DNA from: CAUSKK01 sp963532425
GTDB lineage: Bacteria > Pseudomonadota > Gammaproteobacteria > Cardiobacteriales > Cardiobacteriaceae
Length of the DNA: 64,000 nt
Assembly: GCA_963532425.1 (NCBI GenBank)
Contig: CAUSKK010000004.1
Span: 1 to 64,000, forward strand
Direction of reading: 5' to 3'
Below are positions 23,012 to 30,616 of this stretch, one piece after another. The stretch's first letter is position 1. Each line of letters begins with the position of its first letter. Both the position numbers and the translations under genes were made by a program. The notes under the pieces were generated by a model, which did not search any database, was not told the origin of the DNA, and was given only the letters and a program-made list of their open reading frames with translations.

Positions 23012-23871
23012 GTGCCACCATCATCGACGGCAAGGCCTTCGCCGCCCGACTGCGCGCCGAGCTGGCCCAGAAGACCGAGGCCTTCCAACAACGCACCGGC
23101 CGGCGCCCCGGGCTGGCGGTTATCCTCGTCGGCAATGACCCGGCCAGTGAGGTTTACGTGCGCAACAAGGGCATTCAGGCCCGGGAGGTGGGTTTCAACA
23201 GCTTAGAATTCAAGCTGCCCGCCGATTGCAGTGCCGAAGCGCTGCTGGCCCAAATCGAAGCGCTTAACCGGGACGACAACGTCCACGGCATTCTTGTCCA
23301 GCTGCCGCTGCCGCCGCACATCGACGCCGAGGCAGTGCTGAATCACATTGACCCGGCCAAGGACGTGGACGGTTTCCATCCGCTCAACGTGGGCCGGCTC
23401 TGGACGGGCAACGCCGTTTCCGTGCCCTGCACGCCGCTGGGCTGTTCGCTGCTGCTGCGTGAGTATGTGGGCGCCAATCTGGCCGGCCTGTCGGCACTGG
23501 TGGTCGGCCGTTCTAATATTGTCGGCAAACCCATGGCCGCCCTGCTGCTGGCCATGAACGCCACCGTAACCATCGCCCATTCCCGTTCGCCCAATCTGCC
23601 GGAGCTCTGCGGCCGGGCGGACATTGTGGTGGCGGCCATGGGCCGACCCGAAGCGCTTCGGGGGGAATGGCTGAAGCCGGGGGCCGTAGTGCTGGACGTG
23701 GGCATTAACCGTATCGAACGCGACGGCAAAAGCAGATTGGTGGGCGACGTGGAATTCGTCAGCGCCGTGGCGCGGGCGCGCCTGATTACACCGGTGCCGG
23801 GTGGCATTGGTCCTATGACCATTGCCTGTCTGCTGCAGAACACCCTGGCCTGTGCCGAAGCGCTTCATTGA
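23008..23871 (+). CDS. folD: Bifunctional methylenetetrahydrofolate dehydrogenase / cyclohydrolase FolD
   Basis: The 287-residue product matches FolD, which interconverts 5,10-methylene-THF and 10-formyl-THF. It shows VILVGNDPASEVYVRNKG, GILVQLPLPPHID, DPAKDVDGFHPLNVG, the nucleotide-binding VVGRSNIVGKPMA and the C-terminal TPVPGGIGPMT. It starts with GTG coupled to the HIT gene stop. Two exact palindromes (23650 and 23857) are read as Glu-Ala-Leu, the second being the last codons before the final His and stop. Confidence 0.97.
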   Translation: MSATIIDGKAFAARLRAELAQKTEAFQQRTGRRPGLAVILVGNDPASEVYVRNKGIQAREVGFNSLEFKLPADCSAEALLAQIEALNRDDNVHGILVQLPLPPHIDAEAVLNHIDPAKDVDGFHPLNVGRLWTGNAVSVPCTPLGCSLLLREYVGANLAGLSALVVGRSNIVGKPMAALLLAMNATVTIAHSRSPNLPELCGRADIVVAAMGRPEALRGEWLKPGAVVLDVGINRIERDGKSRLVGDVEFVSAVARARLITPVPGGIGPMTIACLLQNTLACAEALH

Positions 23872-23912
23872 GTTTTTGTTAAGATAAGCGCTTTTCATAT
23901 TGAGCCAATAAA

Positions 23913-24446
23913 ATGACAACAGAAATCGGCCTCTTCTATGGCAGCACCACCGGCATGACCGAGGACGTAGCCTTCCGTCTGGAAGCACTCGTCCGGGAGC
24001 AGTTCCCCGAGGTGGAAATAACCGCCATCAATATCATCGACCTGGAGGATCCCCGGGATATGTTCCTGAATGACAAGATTATTCTGGGCATGCCCACCTG
24101 GAACTATGGCGAGTTCCAGGACGACTGGGAAATGGTCATCGACAAAATTGCCGACGTGGATTTGCACGGCAAGCGCATCGCCCTGTTCGGCCTCGGCGAC
24201 CAGGTGGGCTATCCCGAATACTATCTGGACGCCCTCGGCATGATTGCCGAGCAGCTGCGCGCCCAGGGTGCCCAGTTCGTCGGCGAGTGGCCCACGGCTG
24301 GCTATAAATTTGAGCGTTCCAAGGCTCTGCTGCCCAATGGCAATTTCATCGGCCTGGCTCTGGACGAGGATAGCCAGCCGGAACTGACCGATGAACGCCT
24401 GAAAACCTGGCTGGGCCAGCTTATCCCGCTCTTGCTAACGGCCTAG
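23913..24446 (+). CDS. fldA: Long-chain flavodoxin
   Basis: A 177-residue flavodoxin with the FMN phosphate-binding loop GLFYGSTTGMTE, the flavin-stacking segment MPTWNYGEFQDDW near residue 57, and FGLGDQVGYPEYY near 90. The insertion in the last strand makes it the long-chain type. Flavodoxins carry electrons for reductive enzymes such as those of methionine, biotin or iron-sulfur metabolism. FldA and FldB cannot be distinguished with certainty. It stands between folD and the rpsF operon. Confidence 0.92.
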   Translation: MTTEIGLFYGSTTGMTEDVAFRLEALVREQFPEVEITAINIIDLEDPRDMFLNDKIILGMPTWNYGEFQDDWEMVIDKIADVDLHGKRIALFGLGDQVGYPEYYLDALGMIAEQLRAQGAQFVGEWPTAGYKFERSKALLPNGNFIGLALDEDSQPELTDERLKTWLGQLIPLLLTA

Positions 24447-24461
24447 ATTTTTCGCTAAAAT
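24432..24461 (+). promoter_or_regulatory. Candidate promoter of rpsF-rpsR-rplI
   Basis: TTGCTA (24432) and TAAAAT (24456) lie 18 bp apart, straddling the fldA stop. Transcription would start near 24468, upstream of a leader hairpin. Confidence 0.5.
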
Positions 24462-24478
24462 CGCGCCCTTTGTACCTT

Positions 24479-24501
24479 GCCATGACTCCCATGGCTTTTT
24501 T
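24479..24501 (+). terminator. Hairpin with T run in the rpsF leader
   Basis: GCCATG / CATGGC with loop ACTCC is followed by six T residues. It can act as the fldA terminator, or, if the promoter at 24432 is used, as an attenuator within the rpsF leader. The stem is only six base pairs. Confidence 0.55.
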
Positions 24502-24521
24502 AATCCACAAGGAAATAAAAC

Positions 24522-24860
24522 ATGACCCAAAGACATTATGAAATCGTCTTTATCGTTCACCCGGACCAGAGCGAACAGGTGGGCGGTATGGTTGAGCGCT
24601 ATAAGGCGATGATTGAAACCAGCGGCGGCAAAGTGCACCGTCTGGAAGACTGGGGCCGCCGGGTGCTGGCCTACCCCATTCAGAAGGTGGTTAAAGCCCA
24701 CTACGTGCTGATGAATGTTGAATGCGACAGCAACACGCTAGGTGAGCTGGAAAGCAACTTCCGCTATAACGATGCGGTGCTGCGCCATCTGACCATCCGC
24801 CGCGACGAGGCCGTTAGCGAGCCCTCTCCCATCTCCAACAACGCCAAGAAAAAGGACTAA
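24522..24860 (+). CDS. rpsF: 30S ribosomal protein S6
   Basis: A 112-residue S6 with the N-terminal MTQRHYEIVFIVHPDQSEQV and LEDWGRRVLAYPIQK. It binds 16S rRNA as a heterodimer with S18. ATG 24522 is preceded by AAGG. The next gene, rpsR, starts three bases after its stop. No priB lies between rpsF and rpsR, unlike in Enterobacteriaceae. Confidence 0.98.
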   Translation: MTQRHYEIVFIVHPDQSEQVGGMVERYKAMIETSGGKVHRLEDWGRRVLAYPIQKVVKAHYVLMNVECDSNTLGELESNFRYNDAVLRHLTIRRDEAVSEPSPISNNAKKKD

Positions 24861-24863
24861 GCC

Positions 24864-25073
24864 ATGGCACGTAAATCCTGCCGTTTCACCGCCGAGGGCG
24901 TGAGCGAAATCGACTATAAAGACCTAGAAACGCTGAAATCTTACATTACCGAGGTGGGCAAAATTGTTCCCGGCCGTATCACCGGCACCAGCGCCTTCTA
25001 CCAACGGCAACTGACCACGGCCATTAAACGAGCCCGTTTCCTGGCCCTGCTGCCCTACTCTGACCAACACTAG
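24864..25073 (+). CDS. rpsR: 30S ribosomal protein S18
   Basis: A 69-residue S18 with DYKDLETLKSYITEVGKI, the family core PGRITGTSAFYQRQLTTAIK and RARFLALLPYSD. It is the S6 partner on the ribosome platform. It sits between rpsF and rplI in the usual operon. Confidence 0.98.
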   Translation: MARKSCRFTAEGVSEIDYKDLETLKSYITEVGKIVPGRITGTSAFYQRQLTTAIKRARFLALLPYSDQH

Positions 25074-25085
25074 GAGGAGCCTGCG

Positions 25086-25532
25086 ATGAAAATTATTCTT
25101 CTCGAAAGAGTTATTGGCCTGGGTAATCTGGGCGATCAGGTGGAAGTGAAGGGGGGCTATGCCCGTAACTATCTACTTCCCACTGGCCGCGCCACCGAAG
25201 CCACCAAGGCCAATCTAGAGCGCTTCGAAGCCCGTCGCGCCGAGCTGGAAAAACAACAGGCCCAGAAACTGGCCGAAGCCCAAAAACGGGCCGAAGCTTT
25301 CAACGGTAAAGTGCTGACCATCGTGGCCAATGTGGGTGATGAGGGTAAACTCTACGGTTCCATCGGTTCTCAAAACATTGTGGAAGCTGCGAAGAAAGAA
25401 GGTCTGACTCTGGCCCGTTCCGAAGTACTGCTGCACAGTAGCACTATCCGCGAAGTGGGTGAATTCCCTGTGGAACTGCGTTTTTTCGGCGATAATCGTG
25501 CTGAAATCATCGTTAAAGTGGTGGCCGAGTAA
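25086..25532 (+). CDS. rplI: 50S ribosomal protein L9
   Basis: The 148-residue product has the L9 N-terminal domain (MKIILLERVIGLGNLGDQVE, GYARNYLLPTGRA), a long connecting helix with AELEKQQAQKLAEAQKRAEA, and the C-terminal RNA-binding domain with GKLYGSIGSQNIVEA. TAGGAGGAG precedes ATG 25086. It is the last gene of the operon and is followed by a terminator made of two palindromes. Confidence 0.98.
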   Translation: MKIILLERVIGLGNLGDQVEVKGGYARNYLLPTGRATEATKANLERFEARRAELEKQQAQKLAEAQKRAEAFNGKVLTIVANVGDEGKLYGSIGSQNIVEAAKKEGLTLARSEVLLHSSTIREVGEFPVELRFFGDNRAEIIVKVVAE

Positions 25533-25550
25533 TTTCGGACCATTCCTGCC

Positions 25551-25580
25551 GAAGCGCTTCCCGGGAAGCGCTTCTTTTTT
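25551..25580 (+). terminator. Terminator of rpsF-rpsR-rplI formed by two palindrome copies
   Basis: Exact GAAGCGCTTC copies at 25551 and 25565, separated by CCGG, pair with each other over ten to eleven base pairs and are followed by six T residues. Confidence 0.92.
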
Positions 25581-25605
25581 ATGCGCCTCGGGCCCGGGCG
25601 CTGTG

Positions 25606-25634
25606 TTGACCCGGCTAGGGGGAAAATTTATAAT
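25606..25634 (+). promoter_or_regulatory. Strong sigma70 promoter of the atp operon
   Basis: TTGACC (25606) and a perfect TATAAT (25629) lie exactly 17 bp apart. It is the best promoter match in the window and sits immediately before atpI. Confidence 0.85.
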
Positions 25635-25636
25635 CC

Positions 25637-25993
25637 GTGCCAGCTTTAGCATTATTAACAACTATAAAAAAACTATTAGTTATTCAAACGGTTGTGAGTT
25701 TATTTTTCTTTATTTTGAGTCTTCTTTTTAAGGAAAAACAAATAACCCTACTGGCCATGGGCCTGGGAGCTGCCGTTTGCCCACTGCTGACCTGGCTACA
25801 GCTACGTTTGTTCCGCCGGGTGGCTGTTGCTGATGCACGGAGTTTTTTTCGACTGATGATTACGGTGGAAATCCTTAAGATTATTCTGCTGGTTTTATTA
25901 ATCTCCTTGCTCATTGGTTTTAAGGTGCAGGGCTTTGGTTTGGTTATTGGCTTTGCAATGGGCTATTTAACCTATTTTTTTCTACTTATTTAA
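25637..25993 (+). CDS. atpI: ATP synthase protein I (AtpI)
   Basis: The 118-residue product has four hydrophobic helices (about 13-32, 36-57, 71-93 and 99-118), matching AtpI, the non-essential c-ring assembly factor encoded first in many atp operons. The annotated GTG at 25637 lies only three bases after the promoter -10 element, so a transcript from that promoter would start at or after it. The next in-frame GTG (25694) would delete most of helix 1. The true start is therefore uncertain: a non-standard codon, another promoter upstream, or a near-leaderless message. Confidence 0.8.
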   Translation: MPALALLTTIKKLLVIQTVVSLFFFILSLLFKEKQITLLAMGLGAAVCPLLTWLQLRLFRRVAVADARSFFRLMITVEILKIILLVLLISLLIGFKVQGFGLVIGFAMGYLTYFFLLI

Positions 25994-26002
25994 GGGTTAA
26001 TT

Positions 26003-26794
26003 ATGGCGGGACACGGCGAAATCGACAGCGCAGAATACATACATCATCACCTCACCAATATGACCGTGGGTTCTGGTTTCTGGGCAATTAATCTCGACAC
26101 TCTCTTTTTCTCCATTGGCCTCGGTGCTCTGTTCTGCTGGTGGTTTCGTAAAATGGCCCTCAAAGCCAATGCTGGCGTCCCCTCCTTTGGGGTGGCCATT
26201 GCCGAGATGATTTTCGAGTTTATCGACGGTACCGTGAAGGACTTCTTCGGTAAGTCGCGGGCAGATATTGGTTCGCTGGCTCTGACGATTTTTGTCTGGA
26301 TTCTGCTCTGGAATACCATGGACATCGTTCCCGTCGATTTACTACCCATGCTGGCTGGTGCCATCGGTATCCCCTATCTCAAAGTGGTACCTTCCACCGA
26401 TCCCAACGCTACCTTTGCCCTTTCTATCATCATCGTTGTCCTAACCTATATCTATCTCTACAAGAATAATCATGGTGCCTGGGGCTTCATTAAAGCCTTT
26501 GGTGGCCATCCCTTTGAGGCCGAGGGCGTTCTGGGGAAAATTATTCTCTATCCCTTTAACCTGCTCCTGAAAATCGTTGAAGACATAGCCAAAATGATTT
26601 CTTTGGCCCTCCGTCTTTTCGGCAACCTCTTTGCCGGTGAACTTATTTTCGTACTCATTGCCCTGCTGCCCTGGCCAACCCAGTTTATCCCCGGTGGGAT
26701 GTGGGCAATTTTCCACATTCTGGTCATTGTGCTACAGGCCTATGTCTTTATGATTCTTAGCGTTGTTTATCTGTCCATGACAGAAAGCCACTGA
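26003..26794 (+). CDS. atpB: ATP synthase F0 subunit a
   Basis: A 263-residue integral membrane subunit forming the proton half-channels. It contains the essential Arg in ISLALRLFGNLFAGELIFVL and the preceding motif LLKIVEDIAKM. Five to six transmembrane helices are visible. ATG 26003 gives MAGHGEIDSAEYIHHHLTNM. It lies nine bases after atpI. Confidence 0.98.
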   Translation: MAGHGEIDSAEYIHHHLTNMTVGSGFWAINLDTLFFSIGLGALFCWWFRKMALKANAGVPSFGVAIAEMIFEFIDGTVKDFFGKSRADIGSLALTIFVWILLWNTMDIVPVDLLPMLAGAIGIPYLKVVPSTDPNATFALSIIIVVLTYIYLYKNNHGAWGFIKAFGGHPFEAEGVLGKIILYPFNLLLKIVEDIAKMISLALRLFGNLFAGELIFVLIALLPWPTQFIPGGMWAIFHILVIVLQAYVFMILSVVYLSMTESH

Positions 26795-26834
26795 TTTTCT
26801 ACTTTCTCTTCCCTTTTAATTTGGAGTTATCACC

Positions 26835-27119
26835 ATGGAAAAAATCTTAGCTATCGCCAGCCTGCAAAGCACCACAGCCATTGCTGTAGCCATTATTTTG
26901 GCCTTTGCTGCTCTGGGTACCGCTTTGGCCTTCGCCGTTCTGGGCGGAAAATACATTGAAAGCAGTGCGCGCCAACCTGAAATGATGAAGCCGCTGCAAA
27001 CCAAATTCTTCATTATTGCCGGTCTGGTGGACGCAGTGGCCATGATTGCTGTGGTTATAGCCCTGTTGATGGTTTTCGGCAACCCTCTGTTAAAAGCTTT
27101 CCTGGAAGCCATCAAATAA
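26835..27119 (+). CDS. atpE: ATP synthase F0 subunit c
   Basis: A 94-residue hairpin of two transmembrane helices forming the rotor ring. The loop ARQPEMMKPLQTKFF contains the conserved Arg-Gln-Pro, and the proton-binding carboxylate is the Asp of AGLVDAVAMIAVV near residue 68. The residues around it look like an H+ rather than Na+ site. GGAG lies seven bases upstream of ATG. Confidence 0.97.
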   Translation: MEKILAIASLQSTTAIAVAIILAFAALGTALAFAVLGGKYIESSARQPEMMKPLQTKFFIIAGLVDAVAMIAVVIALLMVFGNPLLKAFLEAIK

Positions 27120-27154
27120 TTTTTTGAACTAACTAGAACACCAAGAGGTGCGCA

Positions 27155-27622
27155 ATGAATTTTTTAACACTGATTGGTCAGATGGGGACGTTTCTGGTTC
27201 TATGGTGGTTTGTCTATAAGTTTATCTGGCCACTGTTGGCTCAGGCTGTGGCGGAACGGCAACAGAAAATCGCCGAGGGTCTGAGTATGGCGGACAATGC
27301 GCGCTTCTCGATGCTCAGTGCCAAAGAGGAGTCGGATGATTTATTGCTTAACGCAAAAAATCAGGCCAATGAAATTGTGCTTCGCGCCCAGCGCGAAGCC
27401 GACAAGTTGGTCAATGAGGCGCGCGAAGAGGCCAAAAACGCTGGAAAACGTGAGCTAGAAAACGCCCGCGAAGAAATCGAACAGGAAAAACGTAAGGCCC
27501 GGGAAGCGCTTCGGCAACAGCTAGCCAGCTTGGTTATCCAAGGGGTCCAACAGGTGGTTGCCCGCGAAGTTAAGGCCGAAGACCACGCCCATCTCCTGCG
27601 AGAACTTAGCGAGAAACTCTAA
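27155..27622 (+). CDS. atpF: ATP synthase F0 subunit b
   Basis: A 155-residue peripheral-stalk subunit with one N-terminal transmembrane helix (about residues 5-25) and a long charged coiled coil (30-140) with EREAD-like and REEAKNAGKRELENAREEIE stretches. It dimerises and holds the F1 head through delta. A GAAGCGCTTC copy at 27503 lies in the coiled coil and reads Glu-Ala-Leu. atpH starts one base after its stop. Confidence 0.97.
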   Translation: MNFLTLIGQMGTFLVLWWFVYKFIWPLLAQAVAERQQKIAEGLSMADNARFSMLSAKEESDDLLLNAKNQANEIVLRAQREADKLVNEAREEAKNAGKRELENAREEIEQEKRKAREALRQQLASLVIQGVQQVVAREVKAEDHAHLLRELSEKL

Positions 27623-28165
27623 ATGGCGCAAACGGAAACTGTCGCTCGACCCTATGCCAGAGCTGTATTTGGTCGTGCTGTGAATCAGGCAGAACAGAAG
27701 CAATGGCTAGAATTCTTAAAAATTAGCGCGGAACTGCTGAACAACAGCGATGTCATTAAGCGCTTGGGTTTGCCCTCATTTGTTCATGATTGGAAAAACT
27801 GGCTGAATCAGCTTCTCAGTGAAAAGCGTAAGCAAGCACTTAGCCAGGAGGAAAGCAATTTCCTTAATCTGCTTGAGGAGCACAATCGACTGATTGTGCT
27901 ACCCCAAATTGCCGAGCTCTATGAGCGTCTTCTCTATGAACAGGATAATGTCTGCCTGGTGCAGGTACAGTCAGCCCAAACGCTGACTCCAGCCGAGGTG
28001 GAATCTCTGACGCAAACCCTAAAAAGAAAAATCGGGCGTAATGTTCTGCTAAAAACAAGCGTCAATCCAGAGCTAATTGCTGGTGTGCTTATTGAATATG
28101 ACGGGCAAGTCATTGACCAAACGCTAAAAGGTCGTATTGCTACTTTTGCTCGATTACTGGATTAA
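27623..28165 (+). CDS. atpH: ATP synthase F1 subunit delta
   Basis: The 180-residue product shows the delta/OSCP N-terminus VARPYARAVFGRAV, and the C-terminal block CLVQVQSAQTLTPAEVESL followed by INPELIAG-like VNPELIAGVLIEYDGQVID. It connects the b dimer to the top of the alpha3beta3 head. Confidence 0.97.
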   Translation: MAQTETVARPYARAVFGRAVNQAEQKQWLEFLKISAELLNNSDVIKRLGLPSFVHDWKNWLNQLLSEKRKQALSQEESNFLNLLEEHNRLIVLPQIAELYERLLYEQDNVCLVQVQSAQTLTPAEVESLTQTLKRKIGRNVLLKTSVNPELIAGVLIEYDGQVIDQTLKGRIATFARLLD

Positions 28166-28175
28166 AGGAAAAAAT

Positions 28176-29717
28176 ATGCAATTGAATCCTGCAGAAATTA
28201 GCGGTTTTATCCAGGATAAAATCGCCAGCTATGACCAGAAGGTTGAGAGTAAAACCGAAGGGACCATTATCAGTTTGGCCGACGGTATTGCACGCATTCA
28301 GGGTTTGAACCAGGTCATGTCCGGGGAAATGGTTGAGTTTCCCGGCGGCGTTTATGGTTTGGCTCTGAACCTGGAGCGCGACAGTGTTGGTGCAGTTGTT
28401 CTGGGTGAGTTCTCCCACCTGCGTGAGGGCGATAAGGTTACCTGTACCGGCAAGATTCTTGAGGTGCCCGTAGGTCCTGAATTGCTGGGTCGGGTGGTTA
28501 ATGCTCTGGGTCAGCCCATTGATGGTAAAGGTGAAATCAAAGCAAAACAGACTTCACCCATTGAGAAAATTGCCCCTGGGGTTATCGAACGCAAATCCGT
28601 AGACCAGCCACTGCAAACCGGCCTGAAATCCATTGACACCATGGTACCCATTGGTCGGGGCCAGCGGGAATTGATTATCGGCGACCGTCAAACCGGCAAA
28701 ACAGCTATTGCGGTGGATGCCATCATTAATCAGAAAAAAACTGGGGTGAAATGTATCTACGTGGCCATTGGCCAGAAAGCCTCTTCCATCGCCGCCGTGG
28801 TGCGTAAACTGGAAGAACACGATGCCCTAAAACACACCATCATTGTTGCGGCCACCGCCTCTGACCCGGCAGCCATGCAGTACATTGCTCCCTATGTGGG
28901 CTGCGCCATGGGTGAATATTTCCGCGACCGGGGCGAAGATGCTTTGATTGTCTACGATGACCTGACCAAACAGGCCTGGGCCTATCGTCAGGTTTCCCTG
29001 CTGCTGCGCCGCCCGCCCGGTCGTGAAGCCTACCCCGGCGACGTTTTCTATCTCCACTCCCGTCTGCTGGAACGGGCTTCACGTATCAATGCCGAAGAGG
29101 TAGAACGTCTGACCAATGGTGAAGTGAAGGGTAAAACCGGCTCTCTGACGGCACTGCCTATCATTGAAACCCAGGCCGGCGACGTTTCCGCCTTCGTTCC
29201 TACCAACGTAATTTCCATTACCGACGGCCAGATTTTCCTGGAAACCGACCTCTTTAACTCCGGTGTACGTCCGGCCATCAATGCCGGTTTGTCCGTTTCC
29301 CGGGTAGGTGGTGCGGCCCAGACCAAAGTTATTAAAAAACTGGGCGGCGGTGTGCGTCTGGCTCTGGCCCAGTACCGCGAGCTGGCGGCCTTCTCCCAGT
29401 TTGCTTCGGATTTGGACGATGCCACCCGCAAACAGCTGGAGCACGGCCGCCGCGTAACGGAACTGATGAAACAGAAACAGTTTATGCCGCTTAGTGTGGC
29501 CGAACTGGCCGTTAGTCTCTTTGCCGCCGACAAGGGCTATCTGGACGGTGTGCCGGTGGAAAAGGTGGGTGATTTTGAAGAGGCCCTGCTCCGCTTCATG
29601 CAAAGCGACTATGGCGATTTGATGCGGAAACTGGATGAAACCGGCGCCTATGACGATGAAATCCAAGCGACTCTGACCAAAGCTCTGGACACCTACAAAG
29701 AAAACAGCGTTTATTGA
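28176..29717 (+). CDS. atpA: ATP synthase F1 subunit alpha
   Basis: The 513-residue product is subunit alpha, with Walker A GDRQTGKTAI near residue 170, the IYVAIGQKAS block and the C-terminal arginine-finger region PAINAGLSVSRVGGAAQ. I chose ATG 28176 (MQLNPAEISGFIQDKIA), with AAAGGA just upstream; the open frame reaching back to 28137 overlaps atpH. Confidence 0.98.
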   Translation: MQLNPAEISGFIQDKIASYDQKVESKTEGTIISLADGIARIQGLNQVMSGEMVEFPGGVYGLALNLERDSVGAVVLGEFSHLREGDKVTCTGKILEVPVGPELLGRVVNALGQPIDGKGEIKAKQTSPIEKIAPGVIERKSVDQPLQTGLKSIDTMVPIGRGQRELIIGDRQTGKTAIAVDAIINQKKTGVKCIYVAIGQKASSIAAVVRKLEEHDALKHTIIVAATASDPAAMQYIAPYVGCAMGEYFRDRGEDALIVYDDLTKQAWAYRQVSLLLRRPPGREAYPGDVFYLHSRLLERASRINAEEVERLTNGEVKGKTGSLTALPIIETQAGDVSAFVPTNVISITDGQIFLETDLFNSGVRPAINAGLSVSRVGGAAQTKVIKKLGGGVRLALAQYRELAAFSQFASDLDDATRKQLEHGRRVTELMKQKQFMPLSVAELAVSLFAADKGYLDGVPVEKVGDFEEALLRFMQSDYGDLMRKLDETGAYDDEIQATLTKALDTYKENSVY

Positions 29718-29727
29718 GGACGGCACT

Positions 29728-30600
29728 ATGTCAAATGCAAAGGACATTCGGAGCCAAATCAAAAGCATTAAGAGCACGCAAAAAATCACCAAAGCCATGG
29801 AAATGGTGGCGGCCTCGAAAATGCGCCGGGCCCAGGAAAATATGCAGCTGGGCCGGCCTTACACCCGCAATATTTTGCGGGTGATTGCGCGTTTGCTCTC
29901 CAGTTCAGAAAATTTTGACCACCCCTTCCTGAACGAACGGTCGGAAATTAAAAACGTCGGCTATCTGGTGGTTTCCACCGACCGGGGACTGTGCGGCGGT
30001 CTGAACATCAACCTATTTAAAAAGCTGTTGGAACATATGCAGGAGCAGCGCGCCGCCGGCCGGGGCATGCGCTTCTCGGTGCTGGGTCGGAAGGCGCTGG
30101 GCTTTTTGAGTCGGGTTAATGCCGATGTGGTTTTCTCACTGGAAAATTATGGCGACAATCCGGCCCTTCACGAACTGATTGCAGCCATCAAGGTGCTGCA
30201 GGATGACTATAACAACGGCCTCATTGACCGTATCTATGTGGTGGGCAACCAGTTTGTGAACACCATGACCCAGAGCCCGCGCATTGAGCAGATTTTGCCC
30301 GCCCGTATCATCGACGCCGAGTCGCTGCATACGCCAGAGCACCAGTGGGACTATGTCTATGATTCTTCCGTGCCGGAGATTCTGGAAAGCCTACTCACCC
30401 ACTATGTGGAGGCACTGGTGAAACAGGTGGTGGCGGAAAACATCGCCTGTGAAATGTCAGCCCGGATGATTGCCATGAAAAGCGCTTCGGATAATGCCGG
30501 CAGTCTCATCGGCGACCTGCAATTGCAATACAACAAAGCCCGCCAGGCGGCAATTACTCAGGAATTGTCCGAAATCGTTGGCGGTGCCGCCGCAGTCTAA
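29728..30600 (+). CDS. atpG: ATP synthase F1 subunit gamma
   Basis: The 290-residue rotor shaft subunit begins MSNAKDIRSQIKSIKSTQKI followed by TKAMEMVAASKMRRAQ, contains STDRGLCGGLN near residue 88, and ends with AMKSASDNAGSLIGDLQLQYN. All are gamma signatures. It lies ten bases after atpA. Confidence 0.98.
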   Translation: MSNAKDIRSQIKSIKSTQKITKAMEMVAASKMRRAQENMQLGRPYTRNILRVIARLLSSSENFDHPFLNERSEIKNVGYLVVSTDRGLCGGLNINLFKKLLEHMQEQRAAGRGMRFSVLGRKALGFLSRVNADVVFSLENYGDNPALHELIAAIKVLQDDYNNGLIDRIYVVGNQFVNTMTQSPRIEQILPARIIDAESLHTPEHQWDYVYDSSVPEILESLLTHYVEALVKQVVAENIACEMSARMIAMKSASDNAGSLIGDLQLQYNKARQAAITQELSEIVGGAAAV

Positions 30601-30616
30601 TTATTAAGAGGTTTTT

